Below are positions 46,453 to 55,161 of a stretch of 64,000 bases of DNA, one piece after another. The notes under the pieces are model-generated. The model had not been told where the DNA came from. It worked only from the letters and a program-made list of their open reading frames with translations, and ran no database searches. The translations under genes and the position numbers were made by a program. Position 1 is the stretch's first letter. The number at the start of each line of letters is the position of its first letter. The DNA is from Halomonas salipaludis. GTDB taxonomy: Bacteria; Pseudomonadota; Gammaproteobacteria; Pseudomonadales; Halomonadaceae. The stretch covers positions 434,001 to 498,000 of the forward strand of contig NZ_NSKB01000003.1 of assembly GCF_002286975.1 (NCBI RefSeq), read 5' to 3'.

Positions 46453-47256
46453 ATGCTGGAAATCTCCAATCTGGTCAAGCGTTATGGCCACGATGAAGCC
46501 GTCTTGAAAGGCCTCGACCTCACGGTTGAAGGCAACAGTGTGGTGGCCATCGTCGGCGCTTCGGGGGCCGGCAAGAGCACCATGCTGCGCTGTATCAATC
46601 GCCTGGTCGAACCCACCTCGGGGTCGATCAAGCTCAACGGCAACGAACTGGTCAAGCTGCGCGGGGCCGCCCTGCGCCGCGCGCGGCGCAAGATCGGCAT
46701 GGTCTTTCAGGGCTTCAACCTGATCGACCGGCTGACGGTAATGGAGAACGTGCTGGCCGGCCGACTGGGCTACGTCAGTCTCTACCAGGCCATCTCGCGG
46801 CGTTACCCGCCGGCCGATATCGAGCGCGCCTTCAGCCTGATGGAGCGCGTGGGCATCGCCCACTATGCCAACAAGCGTGCCGACGAGCTCTCTGGCGGCG
46901 AGCGTCAGCGGGTCGGGGTCGTGCGAGCGCTGATGCAGGAGCCGGAAGTGCTGCTGGCCGATGAGCCCACCGCCTCGCTGGATCCGCGTACCTCCGAGCA
47001 GATCATGATCCTGCTGCAGAGCCTGGCCAGCGAGCTGTCGCTGCCGGTGCTGATCAACATTCATAATGTATCCCAGGCCAAGACCTATACCGAGCGCATC
47101 GTCGGGCTGCGCCACGGCAAGATGATCTTCGACGGCGCCCCCAGCGACTTCAACCAGGACGCATTGGATGCCATCTACGGCGGCATCGAGGCGCCCGAGG
47201 AGGAAGTCGCTGAAGTGCCGCCCACGGCGGAAGGGGTGAGCCATGACCAGGCCTGA
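46453..47256 (+). CDS. phnC: Phosphonate ABC ATPase PhnC
   Basis: 267 residues with Walker A GASGAGKST, signature LSGGERQRVGVVRAL, Walker B VLLADEPTASLDP and a switch region INIHNVSQA where His is retained. The PhnC-type segment MENVLAGRLGYVSLY is present. It overlaps phnE by 14 nt. Confidence 0.94.
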   Translation: MLEISNLVKRYGHDEAVLKGLDLTVEGNSVVAIVGASGAGKSTMLRCINRLVEPTSGSIKLNGNELVKLRGAALRRARRKIGMVFQGFNLIDRLTVMENVLAGRLGYVSLYQAISRRYPPADIERAFSLMERVGIAHYANKRADELSGGERQRVGVVRALMQEPEVLLADEPTASLDPRTSEQIMILLQSLASELSLPVLINIHNVSQAKTYTERIVGLRHGKMIFDGAPSDFNQDALDAIYGGIEAPEEEVAEVPPTAEGVSHDQA

Positions 47257-48052
47257 CGCCAGCGCGCCGGCCAGGACCTGGCGCAAGCCGCCGTTCATTG
47301 CTAATCCTTGGTTGCGCTACGGGCTGTGGCTGGTGCTTGTGGTCTACCTGGTGTGGGCGTTAGGCACGCTACCCTTCAATTGGGAACGTATCAGTGAGGG
47401 CCTGCCGCGGGCCGCGCGTATTTTCGGTGGCGGCTTTCCACCCAGCTTCGAGCGCGGCGGCCTGCTGCTCACCGGCTTCAAGGAGAGTTTCCAGATTGCC
47501 ATTCTGGCCACCCTGCTGGGGGTGGCGCTGTCGATTCCCTTCGCGGTGATGGCGGCACGCAACGTCGCGCCGCTGCCGGTCTACCTGTTCGGCCGCGCGG
47601 TGATCATCGTGTCGCGCAGCTTCCATCCGGTGATCGTGGCCATTCTGTTCGTTGCCGCGGTGGGCTTCGGCCCGCTGGCCGGCATCCTGACCCTGACGCT
47701 CTACTCCATCGGCTTCGTCGGCAAGCTGCTCGCCGAAGAGATCGAGGAGATCGACTGGGGCCAGGTCGAGGCGATGAAGGCGACCGGCGCGGGCTATTTC
47801 GCGATTCTGATCTATGCCGTGTTTCCTCAGATCCTACCGCGTCAGGTGGGGCTGTCGATGTATCAGCTCGACAGCAACCTGCGCGCCTCGGCGGTGGTCG
47901 GCATCGTCGGTGCCGGGGGCATCGGCGGCACCCTGATGAACGCCTTCGGGCGCTACGACTATGACTTCGCGTTCGCCATCTTGCTGACCATCATTGCGGT
48001 GATCCTGATCAGCGAGGGCATCAGCGGCTGGGTAAGGAAGAAGATATGGTAG
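47243..48052 (+). CDS. phnE: Phosphonate ABC permease PhnE (first)
   Basis: 269-residue inner-membrane permease with about six hydrophobic segments. It has the PhnE-type pattern GLLLTGFKESFQIAILATLLG, SRSFHPVIVAILFVAAVGFGPLAG and the coupling loop EIDWGQVEAMKATGAGYFAILIYAVFPQ. It overlaps the second permease gene by 7 nt. Two permease genes imply a heterodimer. Confidence 0.93.
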   Translation: MTRPDASAPARTWRKPPFIANPWLRYGLWLVLVVYLVWALGTLPFNWERISEGLPRAARIFGGGFPPSFERGGLLLTGFKESFQIAILATLLGVALSIPFAVMAARNVAPLPVYLFGRAVIIVSRSFHPVIVAILFVAAVGFGPLAGILTLTLYSIGFVGKLLAEEIEEIDWGQVEAMKATGAGYFAILIYAVFPQILPRQVGLSMYQLDSNLRASAVVGIVGAGGIGGTLMNAFGRYDYDFAFAILLTIIAVILISEGISGWVRKKIW

Positions 48053-48855
48053 ATCACGCCACTGCGCTGGCCGACCGCGTCTGGCAGCGCTATGACCGCC
48101 GCGAGCGCCTGATCCGCTATGCCGTGCTGCTGGTGACGATGATGGTGGTCTACTGGGCGGTGCGCGACATCGATATCTTCTGGCCCTGGGTATGGGATGC
48201 GCCCAACCAGATATCGAGCCTTGGCGCGCGCATGTGGCCACCGGACCCGAGCCGCCTGGCGGCGATCCTCAACGCCATGATCGAGACGGTGCATATCGCC
48301 ACCCTGGCGACCCTGCTGACCATCTTCGTGGCCCTGCCGGTCTCCTATATCGCTGCGCAGAACACCACGCCCAACCGCTTCTGCCTATGGCTGGGGCGCT
48401 TCATCCTGGTCTCCAGCCGTTCGGTCAACACCATCATCTGGGCGCTGCTGTTCGTCGCCATCTTCGGCCCTGGGGTGCTGGCCGGGATCCTGGCGATCAT
48501 GTTTCGTTCGATCGGCTTCATCGGCAAGCTGATGGGCGAGGCGATCGAGGAGATCGACCGCCGCCCGGTAGAGGCGATGGAGGCCACCGGCGCCTCCAAG
48601 GCCAAGGTGATCGTCTACGCCATCGTACCCCAGGTGATGCCGGCGTTCTTCGCCATCGTGATCCTGCGCTGGGACATCAATATCCGCGAATCGACGGTGC
48701 TCGGGCTGGTCGGTGCCGGCGGTATCGGGGTGATTTTGCAGGGGTCCATCGATACCTTTGCCTGGCCCACGGTGGCGACCATCCTGATCGCCATCGTGGT
48801 GCTGGTGTTGATCGGCGAGGCGATCACCAGCCTGCTGCGTCGCAAGGTGCTGTAG
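48046..48855 (+). CDS. phnE: Phosphonate ABC permease PhnE (second)
   Basis: 269 residues, paralogous to the preceding permease: MIETVHIATLATLLTIFVALP, SRSVNTIIWALLFVAIFGPG and the coupling loop EIDRRPVEAMEATGASKAKVI match in order and spacing. It ends 10 nt before the convergent hypothetical gene. No C-P lyase or phosphonatase genes follow, so the imported compound must be used by enzymes encoded elsewhere. Confidence 0.93.
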   Translation: MVDHATALADRVWQRYDRRERLIRYAVLLVTMMVVYWAVRDIDIFWPWVWDAPNQISSLGARMWPPDPSRLAAILNAMIETVHIATLATLLTIFVALPVSYIAAQNTTPNRFCLWLGRFILVSSRSVNTIIWALLFVAIFGPGVLAGILAIMFRSIGFIGKLMGEAIEEIDRRPVEAMEATGASKAKVIVYAIVPQVMPAFFAIVILRWDINIRESTVLGLVGAGGIGVILQGSIDTFAWPTVATILIAIVVLVLIGEAITSLLRRKVL

Positions 48856-48864
48856 CGCCGTGGC

Positions 48865-49350
48865 CTAGAGGTGCGGCTCCTGGCGTGACGCCACTTCCGG
48901 CGCGGCGCTGGCGGCCAGGTCGAGGGGCGGCTCGTCGACGCCGCGACGCTGTGGCCTGGCCACCCTCGCCGTACCCACGGCGCCCTCCTCGAGATGCATC
49001 TCACGCGCCTGGCTGGTCCAGGCCTCCTGGCTGTCGTGCACGGCCGGGCGGCGTTCGAAGGAGCGGGTTACCACGGCGCTGGGAGCGAAACCGCCGCGTA
49101 GTTGGCCGAGGTGGTGGGGCAGCAACCACAGCTCGGCCAGCAGGCGCAGCGCAACCATCGCCAGCAGCAGCGCGCCGCTGCCCAGGGCCAGGGTTGGCCA
49201 GGCCTCGGCCCAGCCGGCGCTGCTCAGCCACGGCGTGCGTGGGGCGAGCCACAGCGCCGCGCCGGCCACCAGGCCGATTTGCAGCAGCAGATGACAGGAG
49301 ATCAGGGTGGCGCGCGCCAGCGGCGCACGGGGGAACAGGAACTGACGCAT
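48865..49350 (-). CDS. Hypothetical two-segment membrane protein (DUF4282-like?)
   Basis: 161 residues. Two hydrophobic segments (about 12-35 and 50-70), the second ending LRLLAELWLLPHHLGQL, faintly recall DUF4282 proteins. The rest is a charged, Pro/Ala-rich tail. The ATG at 49350 is preceded by AGGAGG about 10 nt upstream. It converges on the phn operon. Function unknown; the DUF guess is by eye. Confidence 0.55.
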   Translation of the reverse strand: MRQFLFPRAPLARATLISCHLLLQIGLVAGAALWLAPRTPWLSSAGWAEAWPTLALGSGALLLAMVALRLLAELWLLPHHLGQLRGGFAPSAVVTRSFERRPAVHDSQEAWTSQAREMHLEEGAVGTARVARPQRRGVDEPPLDLAASAAPEVASRQEPHL

Positions 49351-49496
49351 AGGGGAAAACCTCCTGGTAAGCGGACGCACAGATACGCGCAGGTTGCGCC
49401 GACTTCCGTGACGGCGTCCAGATGCTACCCCAGTTCGCGCCTGGCGTCAGTTGATTGGTTGACCCGCTGCTGCGGCCTTGCCACGCTCAAAGACAA

Positions 49497-49518
49497 GGTC
49501 GGCGGATGGCCGCCGACC
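49497..49518 (+). repeat. Perfect 9-bp hairpin in leader of the attachment-family gene
   Basis: GGTCGGCGG (49497-49505) pairs with CCGCCGACC (49510-49518) around ATGG, 33 nt before the ATG. It is not followed by a U-tract, so a leader element or transcription factor site is more likely than a terminator. Confidence 0.5.
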
Positions 49519-49551
49519 GTCATACCCCAGGGCAACCGCCAAGGAGACACG

Positions 49552-49980
49552 ATGACGACCTATATCGTAGTGGCAGATGCAGCCAGGGCTCGCCTGTTTA
49601 CACGCGATGCGCTGACGCTGCAGGAGCAGGAGAGTCTGGTTCACGCCGAAGGTCGCCTCCACGAAGGCGACCTGGTCACCGACAACGGTGCCAATGTGCA
49701 CGAATCCATGTCGACCACATCGCGCTCCTCCGGGGGCGAGAACACCGCATCTCAGCACCAGGCCGAACTGTTTGCCAAGCAGGTGGCCGAGCGGCTCTAC
49801 CAGGCGCGGGTCGACAATACCCTGCAGAAGCTGATTCTGGTGGCACCGCCCAAGTTTCTCGGTCTGCTGCGCGACAAGCTCGATGGTCCCACCGCCAAGC
49901 GGGTGATTCACTCGCTGTCCAAGGACCTCTCCAAGTCATCGCTGGGCGACATCCAGGAGGCCGTCAGCGACATGCGCTGA
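49552..49980 (+). CDS. Host attachment family protein (PF10116)
   Basis: 142 residues. The family start TYIVVADAARARLFT and the VAPPKFLGLLRDKL motif match the group named after an Agrobacterium attachment locus; the fold resembles the eRF1/baeRF family, so an RNA- or ribosome-related role is plausible. No signal peptide or membrane segment, hence cytoplasmic despite the name. ATG at 49552 with AAGGAG at 49541-49546. Confidence 0.85.
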   Translation: MTTYIVVADAARARLFTRDALTLQEQESLVHAEGRLHEGDLVTDNGANVHESMSTTSRSSGGENTASQHQAELFAKQVAERLYQARVDNTLQKLILVAPPKFLGLLRDKLDGPTAKRVIHSLSKDLSKSSLGDIQEAVSDMR

Positions 49981-49999
49981 TAACGATGCGACTTTCGTA

Positions 50000-50026
50000 T
50001 CAAGTTTGGGGTGCGCTTGCCGATAA
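50000..50026 (+). promoter_or_regulatory. FliA (sigma-28) promoter of the chemoreceptor operon
   Basis: TCAAGTTT, an 11-nt spacer, then GCCGATAA: one mismatch from the flagellar consensus (TAAAGTTT-N11-GCCGATAA). Places both chemoreceptors in the motility regulon, with a start near 50033. Confidence 0.85.
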
Positions 50027-50040
50027 CCCGAGCTCTACGT

Positions 50041-50079
50041 CGACGCATGACTGCCATGCGTCGGTGAGTCTTGACTCAC
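50041..50079 (+). repeat. Two adjacent perfect stem-loops in the chemoreceptor leader
   Basis: Stem 1: CGACGCATG at 50041-50049 with CATGCGTCG at 50055-50063. Stem 2: GTGAGTC at 50064-50070 with GACTCAC at 50073-50079. They lie back to back between the FliA promoter and the ATG at 50098, leaving the ribosome-binding region just outside. Confidence 0.6.
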
Positions 50080-50097
50080 TATCAGCGAGAGCGCCCC

Positions 50098-51981
50098 ATG
50101 CTATCCACCCTGCGAGCCCGCATCCTGGCCACCACCCTGGTGGTGATCGTCCTGGCACTGATCATCAACGGAGCTGCCAGCTACCTTACCCTCAAGACGC
50201 ATAACGACACCCAGATCGCCGGCAACCTGAATGCCGTTGCCAGCGGTAATGCCCGCGCCATCGACGAGTGGCTTGCGGCGCGTATAGCCATGCTCCAGGC
50301 CGTCGAGTCAGGGGCCCAGAGTGACGCGCCGATGGATGCCCTGTTGCAGTTGGAGGCCTCGGGAGGTTTCCTGGCGACCTACGTCGCTGATGAGCGGAGT
50401 GGGCAGATGGTGTCGTCAGACGGCTGGGAACCGCCCGCCGACTACGATCCACGCGAACGTCCCTGGTATCAACAGGCCAAGTCATCCGGCGAGACGGTTG
50501 TCACCGAGCCCTATATCGATGCTGGCACTGGCCAACTGGTGGTGACGATCGCACAACCCTTCTATCGCGGAGGCTCACTGGCTTCCGTCGTGGGCGGTAA
50601 CATCGCGATTGATGAGGTGGTCGAGAGCGTCGCCGCCATTGCCCCTACCCCCTCCAGCTTCGCATTTCTGGTCGCGGCTGATGGCACCCTGGTTGCGCAC
50701 TCCGATGCAGACAAGATTCTCGCGCCTAGCACCGACTTGGCCGCGGAGCTCGATGCCGGTTACCTGCAGGCGCTGCTTGCGCGGGATTCGCCACGCCGCT
50801 TGATGATGAACGAGCGTCCGCGTCTGCTGCAGGCGCAGCCCATCTCGTCTGGGAGTGACTGGCAGCTGGTCATTGCCCTCGACGAGCGCGAGGCCACCGC
50901 CGGGCTGCGCGGCGTACTCACCAGCTCGCTGACCACGCTGGTTGTGGTCGCACTGGTCGCCAGCCTGGTGCTGGGCGTACTGCTCAAGGTGATCTTCCGA
51001 CGGCTGCAGACGGCCCGCGATGCCATGGACAACATCGCCTCCGGTGACGGCGACCTGACCCAGCGGCTACCCGAACAGGGCCATGACGAAGTGGCGCAGA
51101 TCGCCGCCTCCTTCAACCGCTTCGTGGCCAAGATGGAGGCGGTGCTGCTCGACGTGCGCGGCAGCAGCGAAGCGGTCAACACTGCCGCCAGCGAGATCGC
51201 CCACGGCGGCCAGGACCTGTCGCGGCGCACCGAGAATGCCGCCTCCAGCCTGCAGCAGACGTCGGCCTCGATGGAGGAGATCACCAGCACCGTGGAGCAC
51301 ACTGCGGCTTCGGCTCGCGAGGCCAACCAGCTGTCGCAGTCGGCCTCGGCGGTTGCCGGTCGCGGCGGCGAGGTGGTTTCCCAGGTGGTGTCGACCATGG
51401 ACGAGATCACCGCGTCGTCGCGCAAGATCGGTGAGATCGTCAGCGTCATGGACGGCATCGCCTTCCAGACCAACCTGCTGGCGCTCAACGCCTCGGTGGA
51501 GGCGGCCCGGGCCGGCGAGCAGGGCCGCGGCTTTGCCGTGGTGGCCGGTGAGGTGCGCCAGCTGGCCAGCCGCAGCGCCGATGCCGCGCGCGAGATCAAG
51601 GGGCTGATCGAGAGCTCCAGCGACAAGGTCGACAGCGGCACCCAACTGGTGCGTACCGCCGGCGAGACCATGGATGAGATCGTCGCCAGCATCGCCCGGG
51701 TCACCGACGTGCTGGGAGAGATCACCTCGGCGGCGGGGGAGCAGAGCGACGGCATCGGCCAGGTCAATGTAGCGGTGGCCGAGCTCGACCGCATGACCCA
51801 GGAGAACGCCGCCATGGTCGAGGAGTCGACGGTGGCCGCCGAACAGCTCAAGGAGCAGTCCGAGCACCTCAGCCGGGCGATCGGGGCCTTTACGCTGTCG
51901 TCGTCATCGCCCGTGGCGACGCGGCTCACTCGAGATCCGCAGGCCGATAGCGTGGCAGGGAGGCTAGCACATGCAGGCTAG
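50098..51981 (+). CDS. Methyl-accepting chemotaxis protein with amino-acid-type dCache domain
   Basis: 627 residues: membrane segment about 8-30, periplasmic dCache_1 domain (about 35-275), second membrane segment (about 278-300), HAMP with [17 protein letters not shown], then the signalling domain with hairpin tip [20 protein letters not shown]. The ligand pocket shows Tyr116, Arg121, Trp123, Tyr124, Tyr139, Asp141 and Asp172, with spacing matching the amino-acid-sensing motif of PctA-like receptors, so it probably senses L-amino acids. The ATG at 50098 is preferred to a TTG at 50071. It overlaps the next receptor gene by 11 nt. Confidence 0.94.
   Translation: MLSTLRARILATTLVVIVLALIINGAASYLTLKTHNDTQIAGNLNAVASGNARAIDEWLAARIAMLQAVESGAQSDAPMDALLQLEASGGFLATYVADERSGQMVSSDGWEPPADYDPRERPWYQQAKSSGETVVTEPYIDAGTGQLVVTIAQPFYRGGSLASVVGGNIAIDEVVESVAAIAPTPSSFAFLVAADGTLVAHSDADKILAPSTDLAAELDAGYLQALLARDSPRRLMMNERPRLLQAQPISSGSDWQLVIALDEREATAGLRGVLTSSLTTLVVVALVASLVLGVLLKVIFRRLQTARDAMDNIASGDGDLTQRLPEQGHDEVAQIAASFNRFVAKMEAVLLDVRGSSEAVNTAASEIAHGGQDLSRRTENAASSLQQTSASMEEITSTVEHTAASAREANQLSQSASAVAGRGGEVVSQVVSTMDEITASSRKIGEIVSVMDGIAFQTNLLALNASVEAARAGEQGRGFAVVAGEVRQLASRSADAAREIKGLIESSSDKVDSGTQLVRTAGETMDEIVASIARVTDVLGEITSAAGEQSDGIGQVNVAVAELDRMTQENAAMVEESTVAAEQLKEQSEHLSRAIGAFTLSSSSPVATRLTRDPQADSVAGRLAHAG
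51163..51860 (+). repeat. 698-bp direct repeat, copy 1 (chemoreceptor signalling domain)
   Basis: Near-identical at the DNA level, without indels, to 53285-53982 (offset 2122 bp). The encoded 232 residues differ at only one position (Asp/Glu in EQSDGIG versus EQSEGIG). Confidence 0.9.
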
Positions 51982-54079
51982 ATCGATTCGCCAGTTCGTG
52001 GTCATGCTGGCTGGCACTTGCCTCTTGATGGTCGTGGTGGCGCTGGTGAGCTATGCGCTGTATGCCTCGTCGCGGACACAGGACACCGTCGAGCAGCATA
52101 CCCGTGAGCTGCTGGAAGGGGCTGCCGAGCAGCGCTTGTCAGCGCTGGCCGAAGCCGAGGTTGGCCGCATCCAGGGCCAGCTTGCCCATGCGCTGACCCT
52201 GGCGACTCAGCTGGCCAATGCCAATGCCTTGATGGGGCAGCGCGATGCTGACGGGCGTCGTGCCTTCTCGATCAGTCGTCGTGAGCTGTCCCAGCTGGTG
52301 CGCCAGACGGTGGCTGAAAACCCCTCGCTGCTCGATGCCTTTATCGGCTGGGAGCCCGATGCCTTTGGCAGTGATGCCCGCTATGCCGGGCTCGAGCGTG
52401 ATGGTTACGATGGCAGCGGGCGGTTCATGCCGTGGTGGTATCGCACCGAAACGGGGGGCATCGAGGTACTGCCGCTGGGCGATACCATGGAGAGTGACAC
52501 GCGCATGGCAAGCGGCATTCGCGAAGGCGAGTACTATCTCTGCCCGCGTGAGACGCTGGCCCCCTGCATCATCGATCCGGCGCCCTATGATTATGACGGC
52601 GAGACGCTGCTGGTCACCTCGTTCAATGTACCGGTGGTAGTCGACGGCGAGTTTCGCGGCGTTGCAGGGGTCGACCTGGCCCTGGACTTCATTCAGGAGC
52701 TCCTTGTCGCGGCCAATGCCGGACTCTACGACGGTGCCGGTGAAATGGCCCTGGTGGCCGGTGGCGGTGGCCTGGCAGGGCACACGACTGAGCGTGACGG
52801 GCTCGGCGGGCTTGCCGAGCAGGCGCTGGGAACCGCCCAGCTGGCACGCACCGAGCAGGCGCGTGACCAGCGAGAGGCGGTGAGCGTGGTCGAGGATGGT
52901 ATGTTCGAGCGCTACCAGCCGTTCGCCATCGGCGATGTCGATACGCCCTGGGTGCTGATGATCCGTCTCCCGGAACCGGCCGTGCTGGCCGAGCTCGGCG
53001 CACTGCAGACGACCCTCGCAGAGCAGCGGCGTGCCGATACCCTGGGCATGAGCCTGGTGGGGGTGGTGCTGGCTGCCCTGGGACTGCTGGCCCTGTGGCT
53101 GGTGGGGACCAGTATCTCGCGCCCGCTCAAGCGTCTGGCGGAGCGGATGCGCGAGATTGCCTCGGGTGACGGCGACCTCACCCAGCGCTTGCCGGTGCGT
53201 GGCCGCGACGAGGGCGCGGCGCTGGCCACCCAGTTCAACGCCTTTGCCGATAAGATCCATGACGTGCTGCTCGACGTGCGTGCCAGCAGCGAAGCGGTCA
53301 ACACTGCCGCCAGCGAGATCGCCCACGGCGGCCAGGACCTGTCGCGGCGCACCGAGAATGCCGCCTCCAGCCTGCAGCAGACGTCGGCCTCGATGGAGGA
53401 GATCACCAGCACCGTGGAGCACACCGCGGCCTCGGCCCGCGAGGCCAACCAGCTGTCGCAGTCGGCCTCGGCGGTTGCTGGTCGTGGCGGCGAGGTGGTT
53501 TCCCAGGTGGTGTCGACCATGGACGAGATCACCGCGTCGTCGCGCAAGATCGGTGAGATCGTCAGCGTCATGGATGGCATCGCCTTCCAGACCAACCTGC
53601 TGGCGCTCAACGCCTCGGTGGAGGCGGCCCGGGCCGGCGAGCAGGGCCGCGGTTTTGCCGTGGTGGCCGGTGAGGTGCGCCAGCTGGCCAGCCGCAGCGC
53701 CGATGCCGCGCGCGAGATCAAGGGGCTGATCGAGAGCTCCAGCGACAAGGTCGACAGCGGCACCCAGCTGGTGCGTACCGCCGGCGAGACCATGGACGAG
53801 ATCGTCGCCAGCATCGCCCGGGTCACCGACGTGCTGGGAGAGATCACCTCGGCGGCGGGGGAACAGAGTGAGGGCATCGGCCAGGTCAATGTGGCGGTGG
53901 CCGAGCTCGACCGCATGACCCAGGAGAACGCCGCCATGGTCGAGGAGTCGACGGTGGCCGCCGAACAGCTCAAGGAGCAGTCGCTGCGGCTGGCTGCGGT
54001 GATAGGCGGCTTCACCCTGGCCGAGCATGGCGACCGGGCACCGCTGCTGGAGCGCCCGGCGCCACCTCAGGGGATGTAG
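51971..54079 (+). CDS. Methyl-accepting chemotaxis protein with a different Cache sensor
   Basis: 702 residues: membrane segment about 8-32, a larger periplasmic sensor (about 33-355, with [21 protein letters not shown] and [10 protein letters not shown]), second membrane segment (about 358-382), HAMP, then a signalling domain almost identical to the upstream receptor. The sensor has a Cys pair ([11 protein letters not shown]) and lacks the RxWY amino-acid motif, so its ligand differs. It is co-transcribed with the upstream receptor and ends 13 bp inside the convergent finR. Confidence 0.93.
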   Translation: MQARSIRQFVVMLAGTCLLMVVVALVSYALYASSRTQDTVEQHTRELLEGAAEQRLSALAEAEVGRIQGQLAHALTLATQLANANALMGQRDADGRRAFSISRRELSQLVRQTVAENPSLLDAFIGWEPDAFGSDARYAGLERDGYDGSGRFMPWWYRTETGGIEVLPLGDTMESDTRMASGIREGEYYLCPRETLAPCIIDPAPYDYDGETLLVTSFNVPVVVDGEFRGVAGVDLALDFIQELLVAANAGLYDGAGEMALVAGGGGLAGHTTERDGLGGLAEQALGTAQLARTEQARDQREAVSVVEDGMFERYQPFAIGDVDTPWVLMIRLPEPAVLAELGALQTTLAEQRRADTLGMSLVGVVLAALGLLALWLVGTSISRPLKRLAERMREIASGDGDLTQRLPVRGRDEGAALATQFNAFADKIHDVLLDVRASSEAVNTAASEIAHGGQDLSRRTENAASSLQQTSASMEEITSTVEHTAASAREANQLSQSASAVAGRGGEVVSQVVSTMDEITASSRKIGEIVSVMDGIAFQTNLLALNASVEAARAGEQGRGFAVVAGEVRQLASRSADAAREIKGLIESSSDKVDSGTQLVRTAGETMDEIVASIARVTDVLGEITSAAGEQSEGIGQVNVAVAELDRMTQENAAMVEESTVAAEQLKEQSLRLAAVIGGFTLAEHGDRAPLLERPAPPQGM
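53285..53982 (+). repeat. 698-bp direct repeat, copy 2 (chemoreceptor signalling domain)
   Basis: Second copy of the block at 51163-51860; the few base differences seen are nearly all silent. The sensor domains on either side are unrelated. Confidence 0.9.
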
Positions 54080-54993
54080 GGCAGGTCGATTTCGTCGCTG
54101 CGTGAAATGCCGGCAGTCATCTGCCGGCACAGCTTGAGGAACTCGCGCATGCCGGTGGTCAGGTACTTGTGGCGGTGCCAGATGAAGGTGAACTGACGCT
54201 TCAGGTCCAGCTCCGGCGTGGCGAGCGGCACCAGGCTGCCGCGGCGAAAGGCGTCGCGCAGCGCCAGACGCGACACGCAGCCGATCCCCAGGCCCGACTC
54301 CACGGCGCGCTTGATGCCCTCGGTGTGCTCGAGCTCGAGCAGCGTATTGAAGCGCCCGCGGCGGTGCCGCGCGGCGTGCTCCAGGGTCAACCGGGTGCCC
54401 GAGCCCGGCTCGCGCATGATCCAGTCCTCGCGCAGCAGCCGATCCATCTCCAGGGTGCCGGTGCCGGCCAGGGAGTGGCGCGGCGAACAGAATACTACCA
54501 GCTCATCCTCCACCCATGGCTGCATCACCACGTCCTCATGCTGGCAGTCCCCCTCGATGAGGCCCAGGTCCAGCTCGTGCTGGACGATGCGCTCGATGAT
54601 CGCACTGGTGTTGCGCACCTGCAGGCGTACGCGGCTGTCCGGATGGCGCTGCATGAAGTCGCTGATCAGCAGCGTGGCCAGGTAGTTGCCGATGGTCAGG
54701 GTGGCGCCAACGTCCAGCGAGCCGATGCCACGCTGGCCGCGCAGCAGCTCCTCGATCTCCTCGGCGCGGTCGAGCAGCGCCACCGCCTTGGGCAGGATCT
54801 GAAAGCCCAGCGCGTTGAGCTTGAGGCGCTTGCCGATGCGGTCGAGCAGTTGGCAGTCGAACTGCCGCTCGAGCTCGGCCAGGGCGGTACTGGCCGCCGA
54901 CTGTGACAGCGCCAGGGCATTGGCCGCCCGTGAAACGCTCTCGTGCTGGGCAACGGCCACGAAGACTTCCAGTTGGCGCAGGGTATAGCGCAT
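54067..54993 (-). CDS. finR: LysR-type regulator, FinR-like
   Basis: 308 residues: N-terminal winged helix-turn-helix (LRQLEVFVAVAQHESVSRAANALALSQSAASTALAELE) and a periplasmic-binding-like effector domain (about 90-300). It is divergent from fpr, the arrangement of Pseudomonas finR/fprA, where FinR activates fpr under superoxide or iron stress. The symbol rests on that synteny and overall similarity. A palindrome at 55023-55041 in the shared spacer is the likely binding site. Confidence 0.85.
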   Translation of the reverse strand: MRYTLRQLEVFVAVAQHESVSRAANALALSQSAASTALAELERQFDCQLLDRIGKRLKLNALGFQILPKAVALLDRAEEIEELLRGQRGIGSLDVGATLTIGNYLATLLISDFMQRHPDSRVRLQVRNTSAIIERIVQHELDLGLIEGDCQHEDVVMQPWVEDELVVFCSPRHSLAGTGTLEMDRLLREDWIMREPGSGTRLTLEHAARHRRGRFNTLLELEHTEGIKRAVESGLGIGCVSRLALRDAFRRGSLVPLATPELDLKRQFTFIWHRHKYLTTGMREFLKLCRQMTAGISRSDEIDLPYIP

Positions 54994-55022
54994 CTCGGTA
55001 CCCCCATACGGGACGATGCTGT

Positions 55023-55041
55023 ATATCTATATCATAGATAT
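55023..55041. promoter_or_regulatory. Candidate FinR operator
   Basis: Perfect inverted repeat ATATCTA-N5-TAGATAT, containing the T-N11-A form of LysR sites, 21 bp upstream of the -35 box proposed for fpr. Confidence 0.6.
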
Positions 55042-55061
55042 GCTTTATTCATACAACCCAT

Positions 55062-55090
55062 TTAACAGATATGTGCGCGGCGCTTAAACT
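55062..55090 (+). promoter_or_regulatory. Sigma-70-type promoter of fpr
   Basis: TTAACA (55062-55067), 17-bp spacer, TAAACT (55085-55090). The operator lies just upstream, the usual position for LysR activation. Confidence 0.5.
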
Positions 55091-55161
55091 ACATGGCATA
55101 AACACGGCGGCGGCTTATGCGCCAATGGAATACTTGTCTTATCCTCACCCGGGAGCCGGTC

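Noticed and set aside
49552-49980. Surface adhesin role for the attachment-family protein
   Set aside because: No signal peptide or membrane segment; the name is historical.
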